DNA of 64,000 nt from Anaerolineales bacterium (GTDB lineage: Bacteria > Chloroflexota > Anaerolineae > JAAEKA01): assembly GCA_020634615.1 (NCBI GenBank), contig JACKBI010000015.1:1-64000 (forward strand). Direction: 5' to 3'. Below the pieces are notes generated by a model. The model made no database searches and was not told where the DNA came from. It saw nothing but the letters and a program-made list of their open reading frames with translations. Below, piece by piece: positions 18,286-26,533 of this stretch. Each line of letters opens with the position of its first letter. The first letter of the stretch is position 1. The position numbers were made by a program, and so were the translations under genes.

Positions 18286-18315
18286 TTGACGCTGATCCCG
18301 CGCGCGTGCTATAAT
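18286..18315 (+). promoter_or_regulatory. Strong promoter of the putative structured RNA
   Basis: TTGACG (18286-18291), 18-base spacer, perfect TATAAT (18310-18315). Predicted start near 18322. No gene with a good ribosome site follows; instead about 340 bases of structured sequence end in a terminator. Confidence 0.75.
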
Positions 18316-18321
18316 TGAGTC

Positions 18322-18689
18322 AGCTGAGTGAGTACCTTAACAAACGAATTCGCAGATCGTAACGACGACGAACAATCCTGAACGGCAAAACATCGCCCGA
18401 GCAGGTCGTCGATTGAACGTAAGCAGATGGGAACCTCCTACTCGTTCAGAGGCAACTCACAAAGCGAGGAGCAGGGAGCCCCGAGAAATCGTAGAGCACT
18501 GCATAAGTTTGCCGCAGATGGAGCCCTGACAGGGCGAACGAAAGCACGGGCCCAAGGCAACAGCCTGGAAATCAGGGCATCATGGTTGCCCACGCTGATC
18601 ACAGCAGCGGCCCGCAAAGATCGCAGCTCGAAAGTTACTTGAGGCCCCTGACCGATGCAGGCCCAGGATTAAATCCTGGGCCTGTTTTT
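18322..18689 (+). ncRNA. Putative ~370-nt structured RNA, unassigned
   Basis: The stretch is bounded by a near-consensus promoter and a strong terminator. It contains several strong stems: CGACGAC...GTCGTCG with an inner CCTG...CAGG helix (about 18364-18415), GCCCTGACAGGGC, GGCAAC...GTTGCC (about 18557-18594) and the terminator stem. It lacks features I would need for tmRNA (no CCA-proximal T-loop or tag frame), RNase P RNA (no GAGGAAAGTCCG or ACAGAAA box) or SRP RNA. A riboswitch is unlikely because the next gene has its own promoter beyond the terminator. A 71-codon reading frame (18427-18642) lies inside but has no ribosome site or recognisable similarity. The next step is an Rfam and comparative covariance search. 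Confidence 0.6.
18658..18689 (+). terminator. Strong intrinsic terminator
   Basis: CAGGCCCAGGAT (18658-18669) pairs perfectly with ATCCTGGGCCTG (18673-18684) around a 3-base loop and is followed by TTTTT (18685-18689). Confidence 0.92.
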
Positions 18690-18780
18690 GTGCTCTCATC
18701 CTGGGCTGACGCTCTGCCTGACTCCAGCATCCTTCCGCCAGTGTTGAGTCGCCCCGCCTTCTGTGGCGCATTCAACAGGT

Positions 18781-18809
18781 TTGGCGAAGCCGTCCAACCC
18801 CGGTACAAT
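18781..18809 (+). promoter_or_regulatory. Promoter for the MaoC-like gene
   Basis: TTGGCG (18781-18786), 17 bases, TACAAT (18804-18809), about 30 bases before the ATG. Confidence 0.6.
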
Positions 18810-18839
18810 TCTTGCGATCATATCTTCAAGGAGTAGCTC

Positions 18840-19298
18840 ATGAAAACCTGGTTACCATGCGCGGGCTGTATTTCGAGGAATACGAGCCGGGCGCGACCAT
18901 CACCACCCAGGCACGAACCATCACCGAGACCGACATCGTCAATTTCGCTGCCATGAGCGGCGACTGAATCCACTGCATACCGACGCCGTGACCGCCGGCG
19001 AGAGTCCTACGGCGGCCGCATCGCCCACGGTCTGTTGGTGCTGTCGGTTGCCAGCGGTCTGGCCGAACGTCTTGGTTCATGACCGGCACCGTGCTGGGGT
19101 TCATGGGACTGACCTGGAGTTTCGTGCGGCCGTCCAGATCGGCGACACCATCCACGTTACGGCATCGGTCGAAGAATTGAAGCCGATGCCGCGCCTTGGC
19201 GGCGGCTACGTCACCTTTAAACTTCAGGTCCTGAACCAGGCGAACAAGGTCGTGCAGCGCGCACGTGGAAGCTGCTCATAAAGAGCCAGGAAGAATGA
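18840..19298 (+). pseudogene. MaoC-like (R)-specific hydratase, several frameshifts
   Basis: AGGAG lies 6 bases before the ATG at 18840. One frame change occurs before RGLYFEEYEPGATITTQARTITETDI. The hot-dog-fold active site follows as NFAAMSGD(W)NPLHTD; the apparent TGA after SGD disappears if one G is restored. Other pieces read GGRIAHGLLVLSVASGLAERLG, LGFMGLTWSFVRPVQIGDTIHV and GGGYVTFKLQVLNQANKVVQ, ending at 19298. At least four indels are needed to join them. MaoC proteins hydrate enoyl-CoA or process acyl-CoA substrates. It precedes the metallo-beta-lactamase-fold gene by 21 bases and may share a transcript. The indels look like base-calling errors. Confidence 0.72.
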
Positions 19299-19319
19299 GA
19301 GCTCGCCAATTGATGTCCA

Positions 19320-20317
19320 ATGCCTGATCTTGCTGCCTGGCAGGCTGACATCCCACTGATGAGCCGGCTGCACTGCATCACCCTGCCAACACCTTTCGCC
19401 GTTGGCCCAGTACACACATACCTGCGGAGGGCGATCCACTAACCCTGATCGATACCGGCGTGGATACGGAAGATTCCTGGCGGCGCGTGCTGGCCTGTCG
19501 GCCCATGGATACGAACTGTCTGACATTCAGCGCATCATCATCACGCACAGCCATGTGGATCACTTGGTCTGGCGCAGCGGATTGCAGCAGCAGGCAACGC
19601 AGAGATTCTGCGCATCCCCTGGCCCAGCCAATCGTAGAGGACTGGCCCGAGTCGCGCGCCAGGCGGCAGTGTTTCGGCTACGATCTGCTTCGCTCAGCGG
19701 GCGTGCCGGAAGACCTCGTCGCGCGCAGCGACAAGCTGTTACGGTCGTACGACCTCTTTCAAAGACCCGTCCAGCTCACCGGCTTTCTGGAGGAGGGAAC
19801 GACGCTGCGACTGGCAGACGTTGACTGGCAGGTTCTGTATTGTCCGGGTCACGCCGCCGACCTCATCTGCTTCTACGAGCCTGGTTCACAGGTGTTGATC
19901 GGCAACGATCATCTGCTGGCACACATCAGTTCCAACGCGATCGTCAGCGCGCCGCCGCTGGGAGAGAGCGCACGTCGCCGACCGCTCATCGACTACTGGC
20001 AGTCGTTGCGCAGAGTGGCGGACATGGACATCGCATTGACTCTGACCGGCCACGGTGAGGCGGTCAGCGACGCAAGCGGACTCATCGAGCAGCGGTTCGC
20101 GTTTCACCAGCGGCGGCTGGCACGGCTGCTGGACCTGCTGACCGGTGGCGATCAGAGCGTGTGGCAACTGGCGCAAGGATTGCTGCCAAGGATGGGCATG
20201 AATGATACGTTTCTGGCGGTCTCAGAAGTGATCGGCCACCTGGATGTGCTCGAAGGGAAGGGCAGGGTCACTGCGGAGACTGACGACCGCGGTGTTTGGC
20301 GCTACGCAGCCGCATAG
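19320..20317 (+). pseudogene. Metallo-beta-lactamase-fold hydrolase, 5' part frameshifted
   Basis: The first codons MPDLAAWQADIPLMSRLHCITLPTP...GPVHTYL are followed by frame changes near 19425, 19490, 19575 and 19615. The pieces give GDPLTLIDTGVDTEDSW, then IIITHSHVDH (the HxHxDH zinc motif), then an intact C-terminal part from about 19620 with CPGHAADLICFYEPGSQVLIGNDHLL and LTGHGEAV. A winged-helix-like tail (QRRLARLLDLL...VSEVIGHLDVLEGKGRV) matches the LACTB2-like branch, which includes nucleases and thioesterase-like hydrolases. The zinc ligands are all present once repaired. Function beyond metal-dependent hydrolysis is unknown; the MaoC neighbour suggests acyl-CoA metabolism. Confidence 0.75.
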
Positions 20318-20328
20318 AGGTGGCGGAA

Positions 20329-20370
20329 GACTTCCGAAGTCGCCGATTCGACTCGGCGACTTCGGAAGTC
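20329..20370. repeat. Short copy of the dispersed inverted-repeat element
   Basis: GACTTCCGAAGTCGCCGA (20329-20346) and its perfect inverse (20353-20370) are separated by only 6 bases. The arms match those at 4227-4312 and 56969-57053. Confidence 0.65.
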
Positions 20371-20388
20371 TGGGTGTGAGCACCAAGA

Positions 20389-20419
20389 GAACAGCGCCAC
20401 CCGATGGGTGGCGCTGTTG
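20389..20419. terminator. GC-rich hairpin between converging genes
   Basis: AACAGCGCCACCC and GGGTGGCGCTGTT form a 13-bp stem with a 3-base loop between the metallo-beta-lactamase-fold gene and the macroglobulin fusion gene. The U-run is poor, so function as a terminator is inferred from position. Confidence 0.55.
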
Positions 20420-20437
20420 ATTCACGTTTGTGCTGCC

Positions 20438-20494
20438 AGGAATGACAGTTCTCTTGACAGGAAGACCGTTCTTGCTGGCGGGACGGTCATTCCT
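20438..20494. repeat. Small inverted repeat near the end of the macroglobulin gene
   Basis: AGGAATGAC (20438-20446) and GTCATTCCT (20486-20494) flank a 39-base centre, immediately downstream of the stop of the 20504-25111 gene. Confidence 0.4.
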
Positions 20495-20503
20495 CAAGTT
20501 TGA

Positions 20504-23500
20504 TTACTCGACCGTGATCCGCGCCACCGCAGCGTCCTGAACGCCGTTGCTGCCGGCGGTGAATGTCACCGTCTGCGCACCCGGCGACAGCGCGGTCACG
20601 CGCACCGCCACCGCCACGACCTCGTTGGCCGGCACGGTAACCGGCAGGTCGGTCATCTCGGCTCGCAGACCGGCGCTGGGCTGGGCTGCCACCGTGACAG
20701 TCAACGCTCGATCGCCGTAGTTGAAGATCTGTACCTGGCCGAAGGCATCCTCGCCAACTGCCATGGTCGCCGGCAGGCTCGGTGCGAGGAACAGCGGTTG
20801 GAACACCTTTAGCGGTGCAGTAGCGCTGCCTAGCTTGCCATCACGATCCACCGCCAGCGTGGTGATGCGCCACGTGGTGATCGAGTCGCCGGTGGGGATC
20901 GTCAACTGCAATCGACCGGCCGCATCGGTGAGCGCCTGTGGGTTCCAGTAAAGCGTCTGTGGGAACCGCTCACGGATGATCGGCAGCGCTTCCAGCGGCA
21001 TCGACGTCGGGGCCGTCTTGCGCACGATCAATGGCTCGACGGTCGGAGCGGCCTCCGGCGTCGGCGGCACGGCTGTGGCAGTTGGCACCGCTGTCGCTTC
21101 AGGCGTCGGCTCCAGCGTTGGTTCGGGCGTCGCCGTATCTGCTGGCAGCGGCGTTGCCGTCGGCTCAGGCGTCGCAGTTGCGGTTGGTTCCGGCAGCGGT
21201 GTGTCGGTTGGCTCCGGCGTTGGCGTTGCCGTAGCTGTCGGGGTCGCGGTTGCCGTACTGATCGGTGAGGCTGTTGGCGTGCGTGTTGCCGTCGCGGTAG
21301 CCGTTGCTGTGCGCGTCGTATCGGCCTGGCGCAGGGTAGTCGCCGCCGGCGTTGCGTCCTCGCTGGTTGTACCGCTGCCATCCGCGGGTGTAGCCTGACC
21401 ATCCGCCTCGATCTCGGTCGGCGTCCCAGTGGCCGTACCGACCAATGACGGAGTCCTAGTTCGTGTTGCCGCTGCACGTGTGACGTCGCCCTGACCCTGG
21501 CCGGCTACCACAGTTGTGTTTTCGCTCGATACGCCGCCATCATCACCTTCCGGCGTGGACTGGGCCGCCTTAACAGTCGCTGCCGGTTGCTGCCCCAAAG
21601 CCGTGACCAGTTCGTCAGGCGCCACTGTGGGCGTCGGCGTGGTGCTGGTTGTCACGACCAGCGTGGCAGTTACCGCTGGCGTGCTGGCCACGGTCAATGT
21701 CATCGTTGGCGTCTCGGTGATCGCCGATGTGACACTCGGTGACAGGGTAACTGTCGCTGTGATCGGTTCGACGGGAGCGGTCATTGCCAAGGCCTCGGCG
21801 GAATGCTCCGTCTCCGGGGTTGGTGCGGGCAAGGGTGCCTCGCCCGGCGCCTCTGGCGCAACCGCCGCGGCGGCGGCTGGCGGAACCGATTCAGATGCGA
21901 CCTCCACGGGCGCTTCGGGTGTGGCAGTTTCGATTGCCGCCGGTTCGGTTGCAGTTCCGGCGATTTTTGCTGCTGCGGCATCGGCCAGCAGATCTGCCGC
22001 GGCGGCATCTCCGACCACATCCGCGGCGCCAGACTCGGCCGCCATTTCTGCCTGAGCCGTGCTCGCAGGAACTTCATTGCCCGCGGGTGCCTCTGGCAAT
22101 GCGTTTGCCTCGGAAGCAGATTGCGCTTCCAACGCTGCCGGCGCCGCTTGCTCCTGCGCTGACTGCGGTGCCGACGCGCAACCGGTCAGCAAACCGCCGT
22201 TCAGCCCGTAGACTGTCGGGCCGGTGATCTTCTGAATGATCTCGGACCCGTTCATGTCCACCGCGTTGAGCGCCACCACCAGCGGCATGATCAACAGCCC
22301 CAACAGCAGCACTGCCGCGCCGGCGGTTCGGGCGCCTTCGGTGCGCAGTCCCCAGCCAAACAGCAGCAACGCCGCCAACAGCACACCGAAACCAACCGCC
22401 AGCGCGATGATCCAGACCGGGTTGAGCGTCGCGCCTTGCCCCGCGGCGAACGCCAGCAGCGCCAGCAGCACCGCGTAGCCCAGCAGCAACAACGCTACAT
22501 ACTGCGCCCGTTGATCGCGACTGCGCCAGCCGTAATACAGCACGCCGGCCAGCAGCACCAGCCACGCAAGGCCGGTCAGCGCCAGCAACAGCCCGGTGTT
22601 CTCCGGGGTCAACAGATCGATGATGCGTTGCGTCCCGATCAACAGAGCGGCGCCTACCACCGCCAACACCAGCAGCGTCAGCAAGAGACGGCCGGCCGCA
22701 GTGCCCAGCACACCGGTACGCCGCAGCCCGCGCACCACAATGAACGCGATCAGGATCGATACCAGGATCAGCGTCAGGCTGATCAGCAGGCTCAGCAGGC
22801 TGAACGCCTGGACCCGCTGCGAGTTGACACCGGCGCGACTGGTCTCGTCCACCGACTGTTCATTCAGGCTGTAGTCCTGTCCCTGGTAGAGCGCCCAGCT
22901 TGCCTTGGCCGTCAGTTGTTGTGCTTCCTGCAAGTCCTGGCGCGACCGGTTGTCCAGTGCGGCCGAGAGAGGCGCGTCAGGCAGACTAACGCCCTCGCCT
23001 TGCAGCGCCTGATCCAGAATAAAGTAGCTGCGGGCAAAGCCGGGTTGGTAAGGTCGCTGGGCAAAGACCGCCTCGTTGACCACCGATACGCCGACCGCCG
23101 CTTCCACCGGTTCGCCGTTGCGGGTCGTCTCGATGGAGACGCTGGCTTCCTCGCCGGGACGATACTCGTCCTGGCCCGCGGCGATGGCGACCTGAATCTC
23201 CTCCGGTGCATCGACCACCGCCACGCGGGTGTCGCGCAACACCTCTCCGTCGCCGGTCAACTGGTAGCCGTTGATCTCCAGCGTGCCGGCCAGCTCAGGC
23301 GTCAGATCCAGCGCCAGTGTCGCGCGGCCATCCTTCACCAGCGCCGACTGGGTCAGCAGCGTCTGGCCGCCCTTGATGACATCGACGTAGACCGCGTTGC
23401 CCGCGCCGCTGGCGACTGCCTCCAGCGCGATGGTGTCGCCGACCTCGTAGATCGCCCGGTCGGTGCGCAGCAGCAGCGTTTCCTGAGCCTCGTCCAGCGG

Positions 23501-25111
23501 CAGCTCGACGATGACGGATCCGGTGTGGCCGGAGGTGTCCTGCGCGGTAACCTGCACCAGCCGCTCACCCGCATCGCCGGCCCTGGGCGTGTAGCGCACC
23601 TCAGCCAGCCCGTAATCGTTGCTGGCTTCCTCGATGAGCGCGCCCGACCCGATCTCGACCTGCAACGCAGTCGCGGCCGGCGTGCCATCGGGGTAGCTGG
23701 TGAGCACGTAAAGGATGTTCTCAACGCCGGTGCGCAGCGTGCCGCCCTCCGGCACCACGTCGATCAGGATCGGCTGGCGCGCCATGGAGAGGGTCTGCCA
23801 ACCGAACTGTGCGTCGCCGGTCGGGTCGGTGACCGTGGCTTCCAGCGCCAGTTGCAACACGCCCTGTTCGTTGAATGCCCCGACGCCCAGCTCCGGCAGC
23901 TCGAACTGGAAGGAGAAGTTGCCGTCCGCGTCGGTTTGGCCGGTCAGCTCGCGCACGAAGAGACGCTGTTCGCCAGCCGCCGGGTCCGCACCCAGTTTGT
24001 CGCCCAGCAGTCGTAGTTCCACCGCGGCATCTGCCACCGGTTTGCCAAAGAAATAGCCCGCGCTGACCTGGCCGGTGACCAGATCGCCCGGCAGGTAGTA
24101 AGGCGCATCGGCCGCCACATCGACGCGATAGGTCGGCAGCGGCGCTTCGCCCAGGGTAACGGTCAGCTCCGACACGGTGTTGTCCAGCGTGGCCCGCACC
24201 TGATACGCGCCAAATGGCGCATCGTCGGGCAGCAAGAAATCGGTCGCTGCGATGCCGAAGTCGGAGGTCTGGTGTTCTTCGCTCAGCAGCAGAGCGCCGT
24301 CGGGATCGAGCACCTCGAAACGGGCGACCGCACCCGTTGCCGGCTTGTCATCGACGCGGCCCAGCGCCAGCGTGCGCATGTGCAGCGTTTCGCCCGGCTG
24401 GTAGACCGGCTTGTCGCTGCTCAGAAGCAGGCGATAGTCACGTTCCAGCAACACCGGCGCGACTAATTCATCGTCGCCCAGCGGACTGTCGGTCTCGACC
24501 ACCAGTTCAGCCGCGCCTTGCCAGTCCGCGGGCACCTCGAAGCTGACCGGCGCGGAACCGGTGGCGTCGGTGCTGCCGGTGTAGACTGTCTTGGCCAGCC
24601 CGGCCTGCCGCAGCCGGACGTTGACGTTGGCGTTGGCAACCGGCTGGCTGCTGGTCTGGTCGTTGACTACGACGCGCAGCGCTGCCTGGCTGCCGGGCGC
24701 CAGCGTGTCCTGACCCAGCACAACGGTCTGCTGCGCGCCGGTCTGGACCGGCAAACGCGCCACGTTGACTGCCAGCACGACGAACATCAGCGTCATCAGC
24801 GGAATCGCGGCCTTGCTGACGGGCCGCAGCAGTCCCAGCAGCCCCGCCCAGGCGCCCTGCCCGGAGCGTTGGCCACGCGCGCGTTCAGCCGCCAACGCGC
24901 TGCGAATGCGCTCGGTGGCCGCTGCCGAAAGGGCGACGCTCTCAAAGGCCTGCGGCACGATGTCGGTCAATCCCGACTGCAGAGCGCGCAACTCAGCCAG
25001 CGATGCGCGGCAGGCTGGGCATTCGGCCAAATGCGCCTCGGCGGCCTGAATCTCCGCCGGGCTTAGCTCACCATCAAGGTAAGCAAGAAGTTGTGCATCT
25101 AGGTGCGTCAT
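20504..25111 (-). CDS. Anti-sigma zinc finger fused to alpha-2-macroglobulin-like membrane protein
   Basis: The protein has 1535 residues. Domains in order: anti-sigma zinc finger with H27-x3-C31-x2-C34 (AHLAECPAC); one membrane segment at about 105-125; macroglobulin MG-type domains including YRLLLSSDKPVYQPGETLHM (MG2); a second block of about nine hydrophobic segments (about 770-990); a Thr/Pro/Ala/Glu-rich region of about 400 residues; and an A2M 'bait-side' domain with RERFPQTLYWNPQ and TWRITTLAVD near the C-terminus. The thioester domain (CxEQ) expected next is absent; sequence past the stop does not encode it. The partner sigma factor gene ends 9 bases upstream. Inference: an envelope sensor that holds the sigma factor until its long outer part is strained or cleaved. 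Confidence 0.85.
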   Translation of the reverse strand: MTHLDAQLLAYLDGELSPAEIQAAEAHLAECPACRASLAELRALQSGLTDIVPQAFESVALSAAATERIRSALAAERARGQRSGQGAWAGLLGLLRPVSKAAIPLMTLMFVVLAVNVARLPVQTGAQQTVVLGQDTLAPGSQAALRVVVNDQTSSQPVANANVNVRLRQAGLAKTVYTGSTDATGSAPVSFEVPADWQGAAELVVETDSPLGDDELVAPVLLERDYRLLLSSDKPVYQPGETLHMRTLALGRVDDKPATGAVARFEVLDPDGALLLSEEHQTSDFGIAATDFLLPDDAPFGAYQVRATLDNTVSELTVTLGEAPLPTYRVDVAADAPYYLPGDLVTGQVSAGYFFGKPVADAAVELRLLGDKLGADPAAGEQRLFVRELTGQTDADGNFSFQFELPELGVGAFNEQGVLQLALEATVTDPTGDAQFGWQTLSMARQPILIDVVPEGGTLRTGVENILYVLTSYPDGTPAATALQVEIGSGALIEEASNDYGLAEVRYTPRAGDAGERLVQVTAQDTSGHTGSVIVELPLDEAQETLLLRTDRAIYEVGDTIALEAVASGAGNAVYVDVIKGGQTLLTQSALVKDGRATLALDLTPELAGTLEINGYQLTGDGEVLRDTRVAVVDAPEEIQVAIAAGQDEYRPGEEASVSIETTRNGEPVEAAVGVSVVNEAVFAQRPYQPGFARSYFILDQALQGEGVSLPDAPLSAALDNRSRQDLQEAQQLTAKASWALYQGQDYSLNEQSVDETSRAGVNSQRVQAFSLLSLLISLTLILVSILIAFIVVRGLRRTGVLGTAAGRLLLTLLVLAVVGAALLIGTQRIIDLLTPENTGLLLALTGLAWLVLLAGVLYYGWRSRDQRAQYVALLLLGYAVLLALLAFAAGQGATLNPVWIIALAVGFGVLLAALLLFGWGLRTEGARTAGAAVLLLGLLIMPLVVALNAVDMNGSEIIQKITGPTVYGLNGGLLTGCASAPQSAQEQAAPAALEAQSASEANALPEAPAGNEVPASTAQAEMAAESGAADVVGDAAAADLLADAAAAKIAGTATEPAAIETATPEAPVEVASESVPPAAAAAVAPEAPGEAPLPAPTPETEHSAEALAMTAPVEPITATVTLSPSVTSAITETPTMTLTVASTPAVTATLVVTTSTTPTPTVAPDELVTALGQQPAATVKAAQSTPEGDDGGVSSENTTVVAGQGQGDVTRAAATRTRTPSLVGTATGTPTEIEADGQATPADGSGTTSEDATPAATTLRQADTTRTATATATATRTPTASPISTATATPTATATPTPEPTDTPLPEPTATATPEPTATPLPADTATPEPTLEPTPEATAVPTATAVPPTPEAAPTVEPLIVRKTAPTSMPLEALPIIRERFPQTLYWNPQALTDAAGRLQLTIPTGDSITTWRITTLAVDRDGKLGSATAPLKVFQPLFLAPSLPATMAVGEDAFGQVQIFNYGDRALTVTVAAQPSAGLRAEMTDLPVTVPANEVVAVAVRVTALSPGAQTVTFTAGSNGVQDAAVARITVE

Positions 25112-25120
25112 GGTGACACC

Positions 25121-25840
25121 CTACCCGAGCAGCAACAGCAGCATCAATGTGGGGATCGACCGGCTGCTGGCCAGGTCAGGCGATTGTTCGGTGATGATCT
25201 CCTGCAATTTCTTATGGGCGTTGAACAGTCGGGATTTTACCGTTCCCACGTTGATGCTCAACGCCTCAGCAATCTCTTCATACGAAAACTCCTGCCCGTA
25301 GCGCAGCAGAACCACGTCCCGATGGACATCGTTGAGCTGGTTGACGGCGGTCCACAGGCGAGTCTTCTCTTCCTGCTTCAGCGTGACGCCTTCCGGGCTG
25401 CCGTCCACGTGGCCGGCCAGGCTGACGTCTGCCACCTCTGACTCGGCGGGCATGCGTTCCAGCTTCTCTTCCAGCTCGTCCCAGTCGGCGGACGGCAGAC
25501 GCTTGCGCCGCAGCCGCGTCTTGCAGCGGTTGACTGTGACCCGGTAGAGCCAGGTTTCGAAGCGCGCAGCGCCGTCCACGTCGTAGTTTTGCAAGCCTCG
25601 CAGCACGTCCATGAAGGTCTCTTGCGTCGCTTCTTCAGAGTCGTCGCTGTTGCGCAGCGTCATGTACGCCACGCGATAGACATAATCCTTGTAGCGTTCG
25701 AACAACGCATCAAAGGCTGCGGGCTGGCCAGCCTGGTGACGCCTGATCAGTTCCTCGGTGCTAACACCGTAGGTTTTGCCAGCGCTGCGCGTGCGCGGCC
25801 CGGAGGCCGGCTCAGCGGTGGTTGCTACATCGGGAGGCAC
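25121..25840 (-). CDS. ECF-type RNA polymerase sigma factor
   Basis: The protein has 239 residues. Sigma region 2 is clear (FDALFERYKDYVYRVAYMTL, EEATQETFMDVLRGL, FETWLYRVTVNRC) and region 4 carries the helix-turn-helix LRYGQEFSYEEIAEALSINVGTVKSRLFNAHKKL. ECF sigma factors redirect RNA polymerase to envelope or stress genes. The N-terminal ~30 residues and the hydrophobic tail SIPTLMLLLLLG are extra to the family. The start is GTG at 25840; no strong ribosome site is visible, so the exact start is uncertain. The anti-sigma fusion begins 9 bases after the stop, the usual operon arrangement for a sigma/anti-sigma pair. Confidence 0.92.
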   Translation of the reverse strand: MPPDVATTAEPASGPRTRSAGKTYGVSTEELIRRHQAGQPAAFDALFERYKDYVYRVAYMTLRNSDDSEEATQETFMDVLRGLQNYDVDGAARFETWLYRVTVNRCKTRLRRKRLPSADWDELEEKLERMPAESEVADVSLAGHVDGSPEGVTLKQEEKTRLWTAVNQLNDVHRDVVLLRYGQEFSYEEIAEALSINVGTVKSRLFNAHKKLQEIITEQSPDLASSRSIPTLMLLLLLG

Positions 25841-26018
25841 GGGTGTCTACTGTCCTTTGTGCCCGACCATTACATGCAGGCCGGGTCGTGTTTGTTCGCA
25901 CGATAGCAAGGGGTGCGGGAATCTGGAGAAAAGCATGATCGCAGTGTAACGACGGAAGGAAGACGTGTCAAACTGGTCAGGCGGCGCGCTGAAAGTAAGA
26001 AGTTCAACTTTTTCCGGC

Positions 26019-26293
26019 AAAGTTGAACTTCTTGCTTTCACACCCCGTCCATCTGTCATTCCCGCGTCGGCGGGAATCCAGTGTCTGCCCGACGTGTTAG
26101 CTGCTTCGAGTGTGGATGCCCGACTGGTAGCCGGACCTACGGGCGCAGGAAGCGCAGCTATTTCGGTAAAGTTGAACTTCTCGCGATCACATCCCTCTCA
26201 CCCGTCATTCCCGCGTCGGCGGAAATCCAGTGTCCGCCTGACGGGATGGCTGCTTCGAGTGTGGATGTCCGGCTGGTAGCCGGACCTACGGGC
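26019..26293. repeat. Tandem duplication, period 149 bp
   Basis: Two copies (26019-26144 and 26168-26293) begin AAAGTTGAACTTCT and share GTCATTCCCGCGTCGGCGG, GCTTCGAGTGTGGATG and GGTAGCCGGACCTACGGGC. They differ at scattered positions, so the duplication is not recent. The CATTCCCGCGTCGGCGGGAA core is itself palindromic. Confidence 0.75.
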
Positions 26294-26468
26294 TGAACTA
26301 AGGACGCAAGCCATCGTCATTGCGAGCCGTCTGCGGCAAAGCACTCTCTCTGGCCTAACGGAGAGACTGCTTCCGCGGCCGCCGCGTCGCAGTGACAATT
26401 CATCCATTGTTGTGCACAACGCGCATGGTCATCTTCGACACGAAAGGTGTGATGGACACGCGGAATAG

Positions 26469-26530
26469 AACCGCGGATTGAGAGGAAACGCGGATCACCT
26501 CTGATCCGCGTTTCCTCCTGATCCGCGGTT
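26469..26530. terminator. Nested palindrome at the 3' end of the lamin-tail gene
   Basis: Outer arms AACCGCGGAT/ATCCGCGGTT (26469-26478, 26521-26530) enclose inner arms GAGGAAACGCGGATCA/TGATCCGCGTTTCCTC (26482-26497, 26502-26517). It starts 4 bases past the stop codon of the gene at 26534 and probably ends or stabilises that transcript, although no U-run is present. Confidence 0.55.
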
Positions 26531-26533
26531 ATT

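Larger units (their letters stand above)
25841..26533. other. 693-base intergenic region rich in repeats
   Basis: No gene is supported. It holds an inverted repeat (AAGAAGTTCAACTTT with AAAGTTGAACTTCTT, about 25996-26033), a 149-bp-period tandem duplication (26019-26293), a low-complexity stretch resembling scattered 'cattgcgag...' genome repeats (about 26318-26395), and a nested palindrome (26469-26530). The sigma-factor promoter must lie at the left end, but I see no convincing box. Confidence 0.6.

Noticed and set aside
18427..18642. 71-codon plus-strand reading frame inside the putative RNA
   Set aside because: No ribosome site, no family resemblance, and it is embedded in hairpin-rich sequence between promoter and terminator.
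18960..18970. TGA after MSGD in the MaoC-like gene as selenocysteine or true stop
   Set aside because: Restoring one G gives the standard SGDWNPLHTD active-site sequence in frame, so it is a frameshift artefact.
20389..20419. Riboswitch or attenuator before the macroglobulin gene
   Set aside because: The hairpin lies at the 3' ends of two converging genes, so it is placed as a terminator-like element, not a leader.
22436..24016. 526-codon plus-strand reading frame opposite the macroglobulin gene
   Set aside because: Its sequence is rich in Arg, Gln, His and Ala from antisense GC-rich codons, and it lies wholly inside a gene with clear domains on the other strand.
26019..26293. CRISPR array
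   Set aside because: Only two long, diverged tandem copies with no regular short repeat-spacer pattern and no cas genes nearby.
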